NCBI GenBank assembly: GCA_038064935.1
Contig: JBBTRZ010000036.1
Coordinates: forward strand, 1-34,779
Reading direction: 5' to 3'
Length of the DNA: 34,779 nt
Source of the DNA: JAGVGK01 sp038064935
Lineage (GTDB): Bacteria > Patescibacteriota > Minisyncoccia > Phycocordibacterales > JACOZG01
In this document: positions 16,138 to 24,481 of the stretch, piece by piece
How the letters are laid out: each line of letters opens with the position of its first letter
Position numbering within the stretch: position 1 is the first letter of the stretch
Program-made: the position numbers and the translations under genes
The notes under the pieces: generated by a model
What the model saw: only the letters and a program-made list of their open reading frames with translations
Told to the model about the DNA's origin: nothing
Database searches by the model: none

Positions 16138-16590
16138 ATGGGTAAATTTATCATCTACACTGACGGCGGATCGCGCGGTAATCCGGGAGTCGCCGGCGCG
16201 GGGGCGGTCGTGACGGACGAAGCGGGAAAAGTTTTACGGGAGGCCAACCGCGCTCTCGGCCCGATGACTAACAATGAAGCCGAATATCAAGCGGTGATTC
16301 TTGGCTTGGAGACGATTAAAAAATTGCTGGGGAAAGATCAGGTAAAAAATTTAGAAATAGAAATACGGCTCGACAGTGAGCTGGTGGCCCGCCAGCTTAT
16401 GGGTAAATATCAGATCAAGGAAACCACTCTTGTGCCTCTTTTTATAAAAATTTGGAATCGGCGGGTCAAAGATTTTCCTCACCTCTCGTTCGCCCACATT
16501 CCCCGCGCCGAGAACGCCCGAGCCGACCTCCTCGCCAACCGCGCCATGGACGAAGGCGAAAAAATCGTCCCGTCTGCCCTCTGGCCATAA
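16138..16590 (+). CDS. rnhA: ribonuclease HI
   Basis: A 150-residue RNase H that removes RNA from RNA-DNA hybrids. The catalytic carboxylates are all visible: YTDGGSRGNPG, NNEAEYQAV, LDSELVARQL and ENARADLLANRA. Length is that of a minimal RNase HI with no hybrid-binding domain. It starts two nt after the stop of the secreted protein, so it is probably translated from that mRNA although the functions appear unrelated. Its last codons overlap the acp terminator stem on the other strand. Confidence 0.93.
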   Translation: MGKFIIYTDGGSRGNPGVAGAGAVVTDEAGKVLREANRALGPMTNNEAEYQAVILGLETIKKLLGKDQVKNLEIEIRLDSELVARQLMGKYQIKETTLVPLFIKIWNRRVKDFPHLSFAHIPRAENARADLLANRAMDEGEKIVPSALWP

Positions 16591-16598
16591 ACGGGACG
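16560..16598 (-). terminator. intrinsic terminator of acp, overlapping the rnhA 3' end
   Basis: CGTCCCGT (16566-16573) pairs with ACGGGACG (16591-16598). On the minus strand the stem is followed by ATTTTTTCG. It therefore serves the acyl carrier protein gene that ends at 16621, while half of it codes for the RNase HI C-terminus. Confidence 0.6.
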
Positions 16599-16620
16599 AA
16601 GCGGTTGTGCTGGGCTGATT

Positions 16621-16869
16621 TCACCGATCTTTCTTCTTGAATACATAATCAACGGTTTCATTGATGGTGGGTAATTTTTTGATATCAGCATCGGGAATAT
16701 CAATATCAAATTCTTCTTCAATTTCCGTAATCATGTCCACGATATCTAGCGCGTCCGCCCCAAGGTCGCGGGTAAAACGAGCCTGATCGGTTAACAAGGC
16801 CCCTTTTTCAAGACACAGCTGATCAATTACGATTGCCTTTATTTTTTGTCTGATCTCTTCCTTTGTCAC
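16621..16869 (-). CDS. acpP: acyl carrier protein lacking the phosphopantetheine serine
   Basis: An 82-residue acyl carrier protein by length and pattern: helix I, then RDLGADALDIVDMITEIEEEFDIDIPDADIKKLPTINETVDYVF. The family attachment site is GADSLD. Here it reads GADALD, with the codon GCG (Ala) where TCG would give Ser, so 4'-phosphopantetheine cannot be attached in the usual way. The rest of the fold, including the acidic helix II recognition face, is intact. It starts at GTG (16869) with AGAGG about 12 nt upstream. No fatty-acid synthesis gene is in the window. It may be a structural or regulatory relic, or the codon may be a sequencing error. Confidence 0.85.
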   Translation of the reverse strand: MTKEEIRQKIKAIVIDQLCLEKGALLTDQARFTRDLGADALDIVDMITEIEEEFDIDIPDADIKKLPTINETVDYVFKKKDR

Positions 16870-16954
16870 AATCTACCTACCTCTCTTCATGTTAAGATTT
16901 CAAATTCATCAAAAACACCAACGCCACTTTCCAAATTACTCCTTTTCTTGAAAA

Positions 16955-17338
16955 TTACAATCCCGAAGTGCCGAGCATGACAAAGGTGCCGAGAACGGGG
17001 ATCGGCACGGTGCAGGGTGGCGGGACTTCGGTGTAAGGGTCAAGACAGGCGCCGCCCGGGATCGCCCGGCCAAGCACATTCGGCCCGGGAATGGAAATGT
17101 TGTAGTAAGGATAAAGTGGCGCGCCCCACGGATAGAGAAAGAAGCCGGGTCGCGGCGGGCCGACGACGAGTCCGATCCCATTGCAACAATCAATGACATT
17201 GAGAATCCGTCCGCCGACGGGAATGATGGCGAGGGCCTCGCTCCGCTCGGCCCGGATAAACGCCCCGCCAATCAAAGCGATGCTAATAACGATTGCTCCC
17301 AGTATGCGCCACTCTTTAATAATTAATTTCAGTTTCAT
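16955..17338 (-). CDS. small secreted protein, function unknown
   Basis: A 127-residue protein with an N-terminal export signal (about 12-36, ILGAIVISIALIGGAFI then ERSEALA). The mature part is rich in Gly, Pro and Tyr, with Cys in CCNG, GGACLDPY and PPPCTVP. It could form disulfide loops outside the cell. I recognise no family. Its ATG overlaps the stop of the gene at 17335-17811 (ATGA), so the two are translationally coupled on one minus-strand transcript. Confidence 0.65.
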   Translation of the reverse strand: MKLKLIIKEWRILGAIVISIALIGGAFIRAERSEALAIIPVGGRILNVIDCCNGIGLVVGPPRPGFFLYPWGAPLYPYYNISIPGPNVLGRAIPGGACLDPYTEVPPPCTVPIPVLGTFVMLGTSGL

Positions 17339-17811
17339 ATCGTCAGAGAAAAAAGTCCGGGTTTGACGGTGACGCCATTTTTATTTTTGACATAAAATCC
17401 GAGGGGAAAGCGGATTGGGGAATCACGATGATGTTTTTGCCGATAATCAGCCGTGGCCGAGAGCCACTTCTCACTCAAAAATGGCGGCCGCGGCGGGGTG
17501 AAGGATAAAGTTTTACCATCGCGCGACGGGACGACGACTTCGCCGGCGCCGGTATAAACGACATTGCGCTCCCGATCGAAGCCCGCGCCGGTAATTGTCA
17601 CCCTCGTCCCGACTCGACCCTTAGTCGGTTCAACTTTGTCAATTACAGGCCTAAGTGATGGAAGTTGGGCCGGCCTCGCTGTCAGACGGGCTTCCATCAC
17701 CGGCGGCGAGGATTGAACTACTAATGGGGTTGCGGGAACTACCGTCGGTTGGGCCAACTGCGCGGCTAATTGCTGCAGGAGGAGGACGATGAGCGAGAGT
17801 TTTTCTATCAT
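17335..17811 (-). CDS. secreted IPT/TIG-domain protein
   Basis: A 158-residue protein. A hydrophobic N-terminus (IEKLSLIVLLLQQLAAQLAQP) is followed by a Pro/Ala/Val linker and one IPT/TIG immunoglobulin-like domain (PVIDKVEPTKGRVGTRVTITGAGF...LSFTPP). Such domains occur in bacterial surface and carbohydrate-binding proteins. A longer reading starts at 17916, but TGA-TATAAT ends 10 nt before the ATG at 17811, which makes the shorter form the likely product. A palindromic insertion (17655-17700) lies in the linker just before the TIG domain. It is coupled to the secreted gene at 16955-17338. Confidence 0.72.
   Translation of the reverse strand: MIEKLSLIVLLLQQLAAQLAQPTVVPATPLVVQSSPPVMEARLTARPAQLPSLRPVIDKVEPTKGRVGTRVTITGAGFDRERNVVYTGAGEVVVPSRDGKTLSFTPPRPPFLSEKWLSATADYRQKHHRDSPIRFPLGFYVKNKNGVTVKPGLFSLTI
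17655..17700. repeat. intragenic palindromic element in the TIG-protein gene
   Basis: Perfect 10-bp arms GTGATGGAAG (17655-17664) and CTTCCATCAC (17691-17700) enclose a 26-nt GC-rich core containing GCCTCGCTGTCAGACGGG. On the coding (minus) strand it encodes VMEARLTARPAQLPS. Again the arms are unique to this site. Confidence 0.65.
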
Positions 17812-17821
17812 ACAACGACAA

Positions 17822-17897
17822 ATTATATCATAACTATAATTATCCACCTGTTGAGAGACGATGTTGGCTGGCGAGCGAGGCGGAACCATACTATAAT
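17822..17897. promoter_or_regulatory. divergent promoters for the TIG protein and the secretion operon
   Basis: Minus strand: TGA-TATAAT (box 17827-17822), 10 nt before the ATG at 17811. Plus strand: TATAAT at 17892-17897, 10 nt before the ATG at 17908. Both predict very short or absent leaders. The boxes decide the start codons of both flanking genes, whose longer readings would begin upstream of the promoters. Confidence 0.6.
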
Positions 17898-17907
17898 ACG
17901 GGGTAAT

Positions 17908-18576
17908 ATGCGCCAATTGCGTCTGAAAGTTATTGTCCCCATAATTTTTATTCTGGTCTTAATAAGCGGCGGCGTTTTCTTGTGGTCAATCGGCGGGGAG
18001 ACGCTCGCGAAGCAAGCCGCGCAAATGTCGGCCGACGATTCTCCCGCCGGTCAATCAGCGATCAAAAAGGCGGCTGATTTGCCGTCCTATTTACCGACCC
18101 CAACCTACGAGCTTAAAGACATCCCGACCTCGGCGGGCAATGACGCGGTGGCGTTTGAGAATTACAGCCGCGCCGTCGGCGAGATTATGTCGGCTTACAA
18201 CGACCAAACGATTGAGAATGAACTCGCGCTCGTGGTTAAGGCCGCCGGCGAAACTGATCCCGCCGCCGTCGCCAAACTTCGCCTCTCTTCGACCCGCCAC
18301 ATTAACGCGGTCAAAAGATTGAAAAGTTTGGTCGTCCCAAAAACCGCGAGCCAAGTCCACCTTAATCTCATCAACAGTTTGATTGGCCTCGGCGAATCAA
18401 GTTTCATTATGGCCCAAATTGAAGTCGAGCCGGTTATGGCTCTCGAACAGGCGCAAGTTTATCCGACGCGTTTGAAAAACTTTTTCACCGCCGTCAATAA
18501 TCTTAATTTTTTTCTCCTCGCCAATAACATCGTTTTGCCCGCGGGAGAGAGTTCCGTCATTTCACTCGGCTTATGA
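17908..18576 (+). CDS. signal-anchored helical protein, first gene of secretion operon
   Basis: A 222-residue protein with an N-terminal transmembrane anchor (about 6-28, LKVIVPIIFILVLISGGVFLW) and an extracytoplasmic, mainly helical domain with no Cys. I recognise no family. Its stop overlaps the start of the 1,206-residue gene (ATGA at 18573), so they are coupled. Position at the head of the VirB-like cluster suggests an envelope component or accessory of that machine. The start follows the TATAAT at 17892-17897; a longer reading from 17770 has no support. Confidence 0.7.
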   Translation: MRQLRLKVIVPIIFILVLISGGVFLWSIGGETLAKQAAQMSADDSPAGQSAIKKAADLPSYLPTPTYELKDIPTSAGNDAVAFENYSRAVGEIMSAYNDQTIENELALVVKAAGETDPAAVAKLRLSSTRHINAVKRLKSLVVPKTASQVHLNLINSLIGLGESSFIMAQIEVEPVMALEQAQVYPTRLKNFFTAVNNLNFFLLANNIVLPAGESSVISLGL

Positions 18577-21500
18577 CCAAACTTAAACGCCAAATTATCG
18601 CCCTGCTCACGATTGTCGCTCTGCTTCTGCCGTTGGTGACGGCCGCGCAATTTAACTTACCACGGACTAACCGTCAGAAGACTCCCGCCCAACTGCTCGC
18701 CGAAACGAGGAAAGATGACCGTCGCCAATGCGAGGCCGAAGTGTCAAGTGGTACACCTTCTTCCATTGGTCATGCAATTACCGATCCCACAGCTAAATCT
18801 CTTAAAGACACCACCCGAGACGGAATTGGCCAGGCCCTGCCTAAGGGCGTCAACCGCGCCTTGGCGCAAAACATCCCATCCGGCATCGAGCGGGGGATTA
18901 AGAAAGAGTTACCCGACATGGTCACCGAGGGCTTAAAACGAGAATTGCCGCTCACGCTCGGCGAGAAAATCAAAGCCGAGATGGTAAGGAATGATGAGAC
19001 TTTCCAAGCGGTCGTGAGAAGCGAGCGCTTTACCGGTCTCCTCCGAGACTCTATTGACGAGAGTTTGCCGAGAATTATTCAGGACGGCCTTCACGATCGC
19101 TTGCCTAAAATTATTGATGAGAGCGTTCGCATCGAATTGCCTCACGCTCTGCGTCTGGAATTCGATAAAGTCGCTAAACCGACAATCGAGAATCATTTCC
19201 GCGCCCAGATTAATACGATGATTGGTGAAATTCCCCAAATGGTGGTGGCTGAAGTTCAAACTTTGCAAGCTACGATCAACGGCACAATTTCCGGCCTGCA
19301 AGCGGCCGCGCAAAGTCTGGCAAAAAAGGACCCGGTTACCGCCATTCTTAATGTTTTTGCTTTAATTGGCACTTTTCTTGTTACTGGCGATTGGGATGCC
19401 GCCCTTAATTCTATTCCGGAAATCGCTCAAATGAAGGGGCTGATCGAGAATCTCCTCGCTCAAATCCAGGCGACCAAAGATTTCATCGTCTGGGCGGGAA
19501 CACTCATCGCGAATAAAGAGCAATTGGTTAACAATCTTGTTGACGGCTTCACGCTCGAATTAAGCAAATCTCTAACCAATCCCAAATCCATCGCCCGTCT
19601 CGCCGACGCGATCGGTGAGGCGATGACCGATCCCATCAACCGCTCGCTCGATAACGCGGTGGAGAAAATCGAGGCTTCGATTGAACGCCCGCTTAACAAC
19701 GCCATCAATGCCATCAACAAGTTTCCCGATAAATTCTTCGATCCAATCAATCAGGCCGTGGACAGCATTTCTAGTCTAGTTAATCTCGAAATCGAGATGA
19801 TCGTCCATTCGGTGACTAATCCAATTGTCTCGACTATTGATGTTGCGAGTGATCAAATCGCCGGCGCGATTGACGGCGGCATTAGTGGCGTTTTCGGGCC
19901 GCTCATCAGTGACACCGGCAATTTGCTCGGCTCGGTGGGAAGTAGCATCGCCTTCGAGATGAATACGGCGGCGGTCCAAACTCATATTAATATCTTTGGC
20001 TCGGAAGGTCTCGGTATTGATCAAATTGATCCGACAGCGGAAGCCCTGTGGCCGAATGGCGAGACTGGCCTGCCAGAACCGCCGACTTATTTCCCCGTCT
20101 CGGATGAACTGGGTTTTTCGGGTGATGAACTGACTGTTGAATCTGAATCACAATTAGGCCCCGTTTTTGAAGCGAGTGACGAATTCGCTGGGGTCGCCGC
20201 CGAGGAAACGATCAACTCGACTGAAGGGGTAACCAATGATGCTATTACTGAAACCGGCAAGGCGGCCGGGCTTGATCCTGCGACGGGGGCATCATTGATG
20301 CCCGTGATGGGGGCGAGCATTGCAGGGATAGCTGGCAGTATGTTCAAGGGTATTCCTATTGTTGGCGCGCAAGCCGCCGCCTTTGTCACTAAATTTGTTG
20401 CCGAAAAGTTAGCATCCCTTGGCTTCGGCGCGGCCGGGGCCGTCCTTGCCGTGCCGGTCAACGAGATCGGCGCGCTCTTGGCGGTCAATCAGAATACCGA
20501 CAGCACGACGAGTAAAATTCTCCAGACGAGCGAGCAAATTAAGCAAATGACGGAAAAAATTTATTCGCTTCAAGTTCAATCCTGCACCTATCTCAAGATT
20601 GCCCAGCGCGTCCAGCTCGCGCTTGAGACGAAAGAATTACTCGATGATCCCAATGTCCGCAAAGCCAACGCCGAAGCCCTTCATCGAGCGTTTGTCGCTT
20701 CGGTGAAAGATCTAAACCAAGGCCGAGAAATCAGTGACGGAATGAACGGTGTGGCGACAGACGATGCTGGAAACAACAAGGGATCTTTAATCATCGGAAA
20801 TTTGAATGATCACATGGCGGAAGCGGGAAGCGAAGAGAATCTCGTCGTCCAAGCCGAATTGAAAGAACTCGAGGCGGATAGCGAAAATTATCCATATGCG
20901 AAAATTGCGCGCGAATCACTCGCGGCCCAAGATAGTGAGGATCCGTTGCGGAGCACGGTGAGTAAGACGCGCATTGAAGATTTTCGAGATCGGCCGGAAA
21001 GTTTAGATAACCAAAGCTGGTGGGAGACTCGCACCGCCATCGCCGAACCCAAAAACAATCCCTTCGGCCAAACTTTGATCGCTCAAGGGATTCGCGACCA
21101 GCGCGTGGCGGTGGCCGAGCAAGCGGCTCGTGATGAATATATCGCCGGTCGGGGTTATGCTGGGACGCGCGAGTGTCCACCCGAACTCCAAGTGCCACAT
21201 CCGGTGACTGGTTTACCAATATGCGCCAATAAAAATTGGCAGACGCTGACACCGGGTTCAACTATTGGTAGCTTCAATGATCGGCTGGCGCAGGCGCCGA
21301 TCGAGCAGGCGGCGGTGAGCGACGAATTGATCGAGGATTCAACCAAGAGCGAAGTGGGCTTGAGCGTTAAACGCGTCGCCAATCTAAGTAATTCAAGTGA
21401 GACCGTGCCACACTTCGACGAGATCGCCGCGCAAAGCGTCTTCAAGCAACCCGATCCGTGTCCCGGCCCCGGGCCGTGCAATCAAACCGGTTGGCCGCGA

Positions 21501-22193
21501 ATAGCGCGACCGGCTTTGCCGACTCTACCGGTGACACCCGTGGTGCCACCCGTCCTCACTGCCGCCTTCCTCTTCGAGACTCCGCCGACAGCATCTCTCG
21601 CCGATCCTAATGTAAAAAACGAGACGATTGTCACTTGGGCTTCGAGCCAAGCGACCGCCTGTGTGACTAAAAATGATTGGGTCTTGGGACCAGGCAACCG
21701 CAATGTGAAGCCGGCGGGAACGAGCGTTGGCATCCGCGGCGCGGTCACCGTCTTCCACCCGGTTTCATTTTCCACTCCACCCATCTTCTCGCGGGTGGTT
21801 TCAGCCGAAAATCTAGTTGGGCCAATCCTGACTAGAGTCGAGGTCCCAAACAATAAACTCAAACAAAAACTGACCTTCAACCCCATCCTCGCGTCAGCTA
21901 TCCATCCCGATGATGTTTACCGACTCGCTCTTGGTCTAGATCTCTTTCTCGAGGTCGGCGGCCCGGGACTCGTCAATCCGCCGACTCCCGCTCAAGTCAT
22001 TAAACTTTTCCGCGAGCGAATTTCTCTTGTCCAAGGGAACGAGGACACGCCGGTCGCCCGCGAATTGAGAAAGTATGACTTCACCTATATCGGCGACAAC
22101 ACCCTCGTCATGAGTCCGAAATTATATTACGAACTCGCCTGCGCGAGAGGCGGAGAGACAATTGATAAACACTTCTCGATCGCTAGACAATGA
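18573..22193 (+). CDS. large secreted repeat protein of the VirB-like cluster
   Basis: A 1,206-residue protein with signal peptide (about 7-25, IIALLTIVALLLPLVTAA). Residues about 78-200 carry a 12-residue repeat, PxxIxxxLxxEL, in at least seven copies. A long helical region with coiled-coil potential follows to about 480. A Gly/Ala-rich hydrophobic stretch (about 565-640) could cross or insert into the membrane. Then come a helical segment, a C-terminal beta-rich part with PVTPVVPPVL, and a CPGPGPCNQTG loop near 965. I recognise no family. It overlaps both neighbours by ATGA, placing it firmly in the secretion operon. It may be an extracytoplasmic fibre, spike or host-contact protein; that is inference. 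Confidence 0.7.
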   Translation: MTKLKRQIIALLTIVALLLPLVTAAQFNLPRTNRQKTPAQLLAETRKDDRRQCEAEVSSGTPSSIGHAITDPTAKSLKDTTRDGIGQALPKGVNRALAQNIPSGIERGIKKELPDMVTEGLKRELPLTLGEKIKAEMVRNDETFQAVVRSERFTGLLRDSIDESLPRIIQDGLHDRLPKIIDESVRIELPHALRLEFDKVAKPTIENHFRAQINTMIGEIPQMVVAEVQTLQATINGTISGLQAAAQSLAKKDPVTAILNVFALIGTFLVTGDWDAALNSIPEIAQMKGLIENLLAQIQATKDFIVWAGTLIANKEQLVNNLVDGFTLELSKSLTNPKSIARLADAIGEAMTDPINRSLDNAVEKIEASIERPLNNAINAINKFPDKFFDPINQAVDSISSLVNLEIEMIVHSVTNPIVSTIDVASDQIAGAIDGGISGVFGPLISDTGNLLGSVGSSIAFEMNTAAVQTHINIFGSEGLGIDQIDPTAEALWPNGETGLPEPPTYFPVSDELGFSGDELTVESESQLGPVFEASDEFAGVAAEETINSTEGVTNDAITETGKAAGLDPATGASLMPVMGASIAGIAGSMFKGIPIVGAQAAAFVTKFVAEKLASLGFGAAGAVLAVPVNEIGALLAVNQNTDSTTSKILQTSEQIKQMTEKIYSLQVQSCTYLKIAQRVQLALETKELLDDPNVRKANAEALHRAFVASVKDLNQGREISDGMNGVATDDAGNNKGSLIIGNLNDHMAEAGSEENLVVQAELKELEADSENYPYAKIARESLAAQDSEDPLRSTVSKTRIEDFRDRPESLDNQSWWETRTAIAEPKNNPFGQTLIAQGIRDQRVAVAEQAARDEYIAGRGYAGTRECPPELQVPHPVTGLPICANKNWQTLTPGSTIGSFNDRLAQAPIEQAAVSDELIEDSTKSEVGLSVKRVANLSNSSETVPHFDEIAAQSVFKQPDPCPGPGPCNQTGWPRIARPALPTLPVTPVVPPVLTAAFLFETPPTASLADPNVKNETIVTWASSQATACVTKNDWVLGPGNRNVKPAGTSVGIRGAVTVFHPVSFSTPPIFSRVVSAENLVGPILTRVEVPNNKLKQKLTFNPILASAIHPDDVYRLALGLDLFLEVGGPGLVNPPTPAQVIKLFRERISLVQGNEDTPVARELRKYDFTYIGDNTLVMSPKLYYELACARGGETIDKHFSIARQ
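18804..19172 (+). repeat. 12-residue repeat region within the 1,206-residue protein
   Basis: Units such as PKGVNRALAQNI, PSGIERGIKKEL, PDMVTEGLKREL, PLTLGEKIKAEM, then PRIIQDGLHDRL, PKIIDESVRIEL, PHALRLEFDKVA follow each other every 36 nt in two blocks (residues 78-137 and 165-200). Pro begins each unit and hydrophobic residues fall at positions 4, 8 and 12. At the DNA level the units have diverged. Confidence 0.7.
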
Positions 22194-24478
22194 AAATCAG
22201 CGTCAAAACTGTAACTCGTTTACTGATCCTAATTTTGATTGGGGCGACTTTTTTGAGTTTCTATGGAAAGGCTAATGCTCAAACTCAAGCCGCAGACGAC
22301 CGTCGATTCCCAGAAATAATGCAAAGAATGAATGTTTTGCAAAATGTCATTATTCCACGAGAGGAAACCTATTTAAGAGATAACCCTAACGCCAGTAATT
22401 TCCAAATAGTCCAACAAACTCTTGCGGAAGAAAGAGCCGAGCTAGAACGATTAAGAGAAGAGGCAGCCCAAATTAACCTCAGAACTCAACGGAGGCTTAA
22501 CCAGGCCTTAGAAAAAGTAGAGACTAGAGAAGCAACCCCCGCTAACTGTGATTTGTGGAATTTTTCAGCTGAGGGATGCTTAAAATCTATTGTCTCATGG
22601 CTCGGGGCCTTCCTCGTCTGGGTTTTCTCTCGGATCACTTGGTTTGCCAATGAACTTTTTAATCAGGCGATCAATATCTCGGTCCGCTCGTTCAGCGAGT
22701 ATGCCAATATGCCCGCGGTTGCGACGAGTTGGGGAGTGATTCGCGATCTCGTCAACATGGGCTTCATTTTCGTCCTCCTCTATATCGCGATCGGCACGAT
22801 GCTCGGATTGTCGGGACTCGATTGGAAGAAGTTGGTGCCCAAACTTATTATCGTGGCGCTCCTCGTCAACTTCAGCATGTTCTTCACCCGCGTCGTTATT
22901 GATATCTCCAATGTCACAGCTAATCAGTTCTACACCAGTGCGGCGCAAGGTGTGACCTCAACGCGAGTGGTCGAGATCGATGGCAGAAGCACGACAATCA
23001 CCGGCGCGCCGGATGTGACGACGGCCCTCTTCAAAAATATTAAAGTCTTCAGCAAAAATTGGCTGTTTGCTAAAAGTATTGGCCAAGACGCCAACTCGAC
23101 GGCCGAAGCGCCCGGCGGCGGCGCGGCCCTCGAGTGGAAGCAAATTATCACCGGCACCTTCGGCGGCATGATTATGGCACTTGTCGCCTCATTCGTGCTC
23201 CTAACTGGCGCGCTTCTCTTCATCGTGCGTACGATCCGGCTCTTATTCTTAATTATCCTCTCGCCCTTCGCCTTCTTCTTCATCATCCTGCCTAAGACCG
23301 AAGGTTATTGGAAAAAATGGTTGAGCACTTTGATGGATGATGCCACCTTCGCCCCCGCCTTCCTCATCATGATTTATCTGGTCACGCAAATCACCCAAGC
23401 GATCGGGCCCAAAGACGACGGCTCGGTCATCTTCTTTATGCTCATCATCGGGCTTCTCTTGGGTGCCATCATCGTCGCCAAAGCCCTCGGCGCCGCCGGT
23501 GCCGCCGGCGCTATGAAATTAGCGGGAGCGACGAACGCGGCCATACTTGGCACAGGGGTGGGGCTCGCTAGAGTTGGTGGCCGGTTTGCGGGTAGAGGCA
23601 TAGGCAGGGGCATAACTGCTATGGACGCGGTCAGATTTGGTAAGGAAGACACAGAGGGAAAAAGAAAAGGGTCGGAGTTGTTGAGAGCGGGTGGGTGGAC
23701 TAAATCCAAGATTGGTTCCACCTTAAAACAAATTGATAAAGTTTCCCCAGGTTTTGCCGGCGCGCGGCGTCAAGCAAGCGAGGCGATCAAGAGTCCGCTT
23801 AGGACGACCGCCGAATTAACCGCCAGTGCGACCAAAGATTATGGCATCTCCGGTTTTCTTGGACGAACTAAGGATGAGGAGCGAGAGATGGCAAAGAGAG
23901 CGAAGGAAGACAAGGAAGCAGCTCGCGATAAAGAACTTAGAAGGGACGAAGATGAATTAAGTAGTAAAACATTGACTAAAGAGAGGGCGGCGGAACTCCT
24001 AGGTAAAAGAAAATCAAAAGAAATCTCCAAACTAAGTAAGACGGCATTAAAAAACTCATCTGTAATTTATCATCTCAATCCCGAAGACTTAAAAGCAATG
24101 AACCGCGAAGGAGTCGATCGTGAAGTGATGAAAGAAATATACAACAGGATAACCACTGATCCTGAAATGGGTGGTGAAAACCATCAATCATTCGCTTATG
24201 TTTCGGCTAACCCGTTCGGCCGTCGCGGTGGTATTGCCACACCGCCTAGAACTGTAACCAACCCAGCTCCAACTCCTGCGCAAAATCCGCCACAATCGGC
24301 ACCACCTGGTAATGCAAGCAGCACCAGCACGAAAGCCCCCTTAATAACCAGTGAAATGCGTCAACAATTATTCAAACTTGGTTTTAGGGAAAAGGATGTG
24401 AACGCAATGAGTTACGAACAAATGGCCAGAGTCATAAAAGGAAATGAGGACATTAAAAATAAAATTTTCGGTAAATAA
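22190..24478 (+). CDS. VirB6/TrbL-like polytopic secretion protein
   Basis: A 762-residue membrane protein. A signal peptide (about 9-30, ending in ANAQ) and a coiled-coil ectodomain (about 70-115) precede a run of membrane helices (about 130-440), including IRDLVNMGFIFVLLYIAIGTMLGL, LIIVALLVNFSMFFTRVVID, the pair around ALVASFVLLTGALLFIV and LLFLIILSPFAFFFIIL, and IIGLLLGAIIVAKALG. The C-terminal 300 residues are hydrophilic, charged and probably cytosolic. This is the layout of VirB6/TrbL-type inner-membrane channel components of type IV secretion systems. The membrane core keeps the window's GC-rich codon style, while the N-terminal 130 and C-terminal 250 codons are more AT-rich with many AGA, TTA and AAA. 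Start overlaps the previous stop (ATGA). Confidence 0.75.
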   Translation: MKISVKTVTRLLILILIGATFLSFYGKANAQTQAADDRRFPEIMQRMNVLQNVIIPREETYLRDNPNASNFQIVQQTLAEERAELERLREEAAQINLRTQRRLNQALEKVETREATPANCDLWNFSAEGCLKSIVSWLGAFLVWVFSRITWFANELFNQAINISVRSFSEYANMPAVATSWGVIRDLVNMGFIFVLLYIAIGTMLGLSGLDWKKLVPKLIIVALLVNFSMFFTRVVIDISNVTANQFYTSAAQGVTSTRVVEIDGRSTTITGAPDVTTALFKNIKVFSKNWLFAKSIGQDANSTAEAPGGGAALEWKQIITGTFGGMIMALVASFVLLTGALLFIVRTIRLLFLIILSPFAFFFIILPKTEGYWKKWLSTLMDDATFAPAFLIMIYLVTQITQAIGPKDDGSVIFFMLIIGLLLGAIIVAKALGAAGAAGAMKLAGATNAAILGTGVGLARVGGRFAGRGIGRGITAMDAVRFGKEDTEGKRKGSELLRAGGWTKSKIGSTLKQIDKVSPGFAGARRQASEAIKSPLRTTAELTASATKDYGISGFLGRTKDEEREMAKRAKEDKEAARDKELRRDEDELSSKTLTKERAAELLGKRKSKEISKLSKTALKNSSVIYHLNPEDLKAMNREGVDREVMKEIYNRITTDPEMGGENHQSFAYVSANPFGRRGGIATPPRTVTNPAPTPAQNPPQSAPPGNASSTSTKAPLITSEMRQQLFKLGFREKDVNAMSYEQMARVIKGNEDIKNKIFGK

Positions 24479-24481
24479 AAT

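Noticed and set aside
17770..17907. Longer N-terminus for the first secretion-operon gene
   Set aside because: It begins upstream of the TATAAT at 17892-17897, overlaps the divergent gene, and would put a charged stretch before the membrane anchor.
20287..20303. Perfect 8-bp palindrome GGGCATCA-T-TGATGCCC in the 1,206-residue gene
   Set aside because: Short, with no shared core, and no family alignment to show that residues were added.
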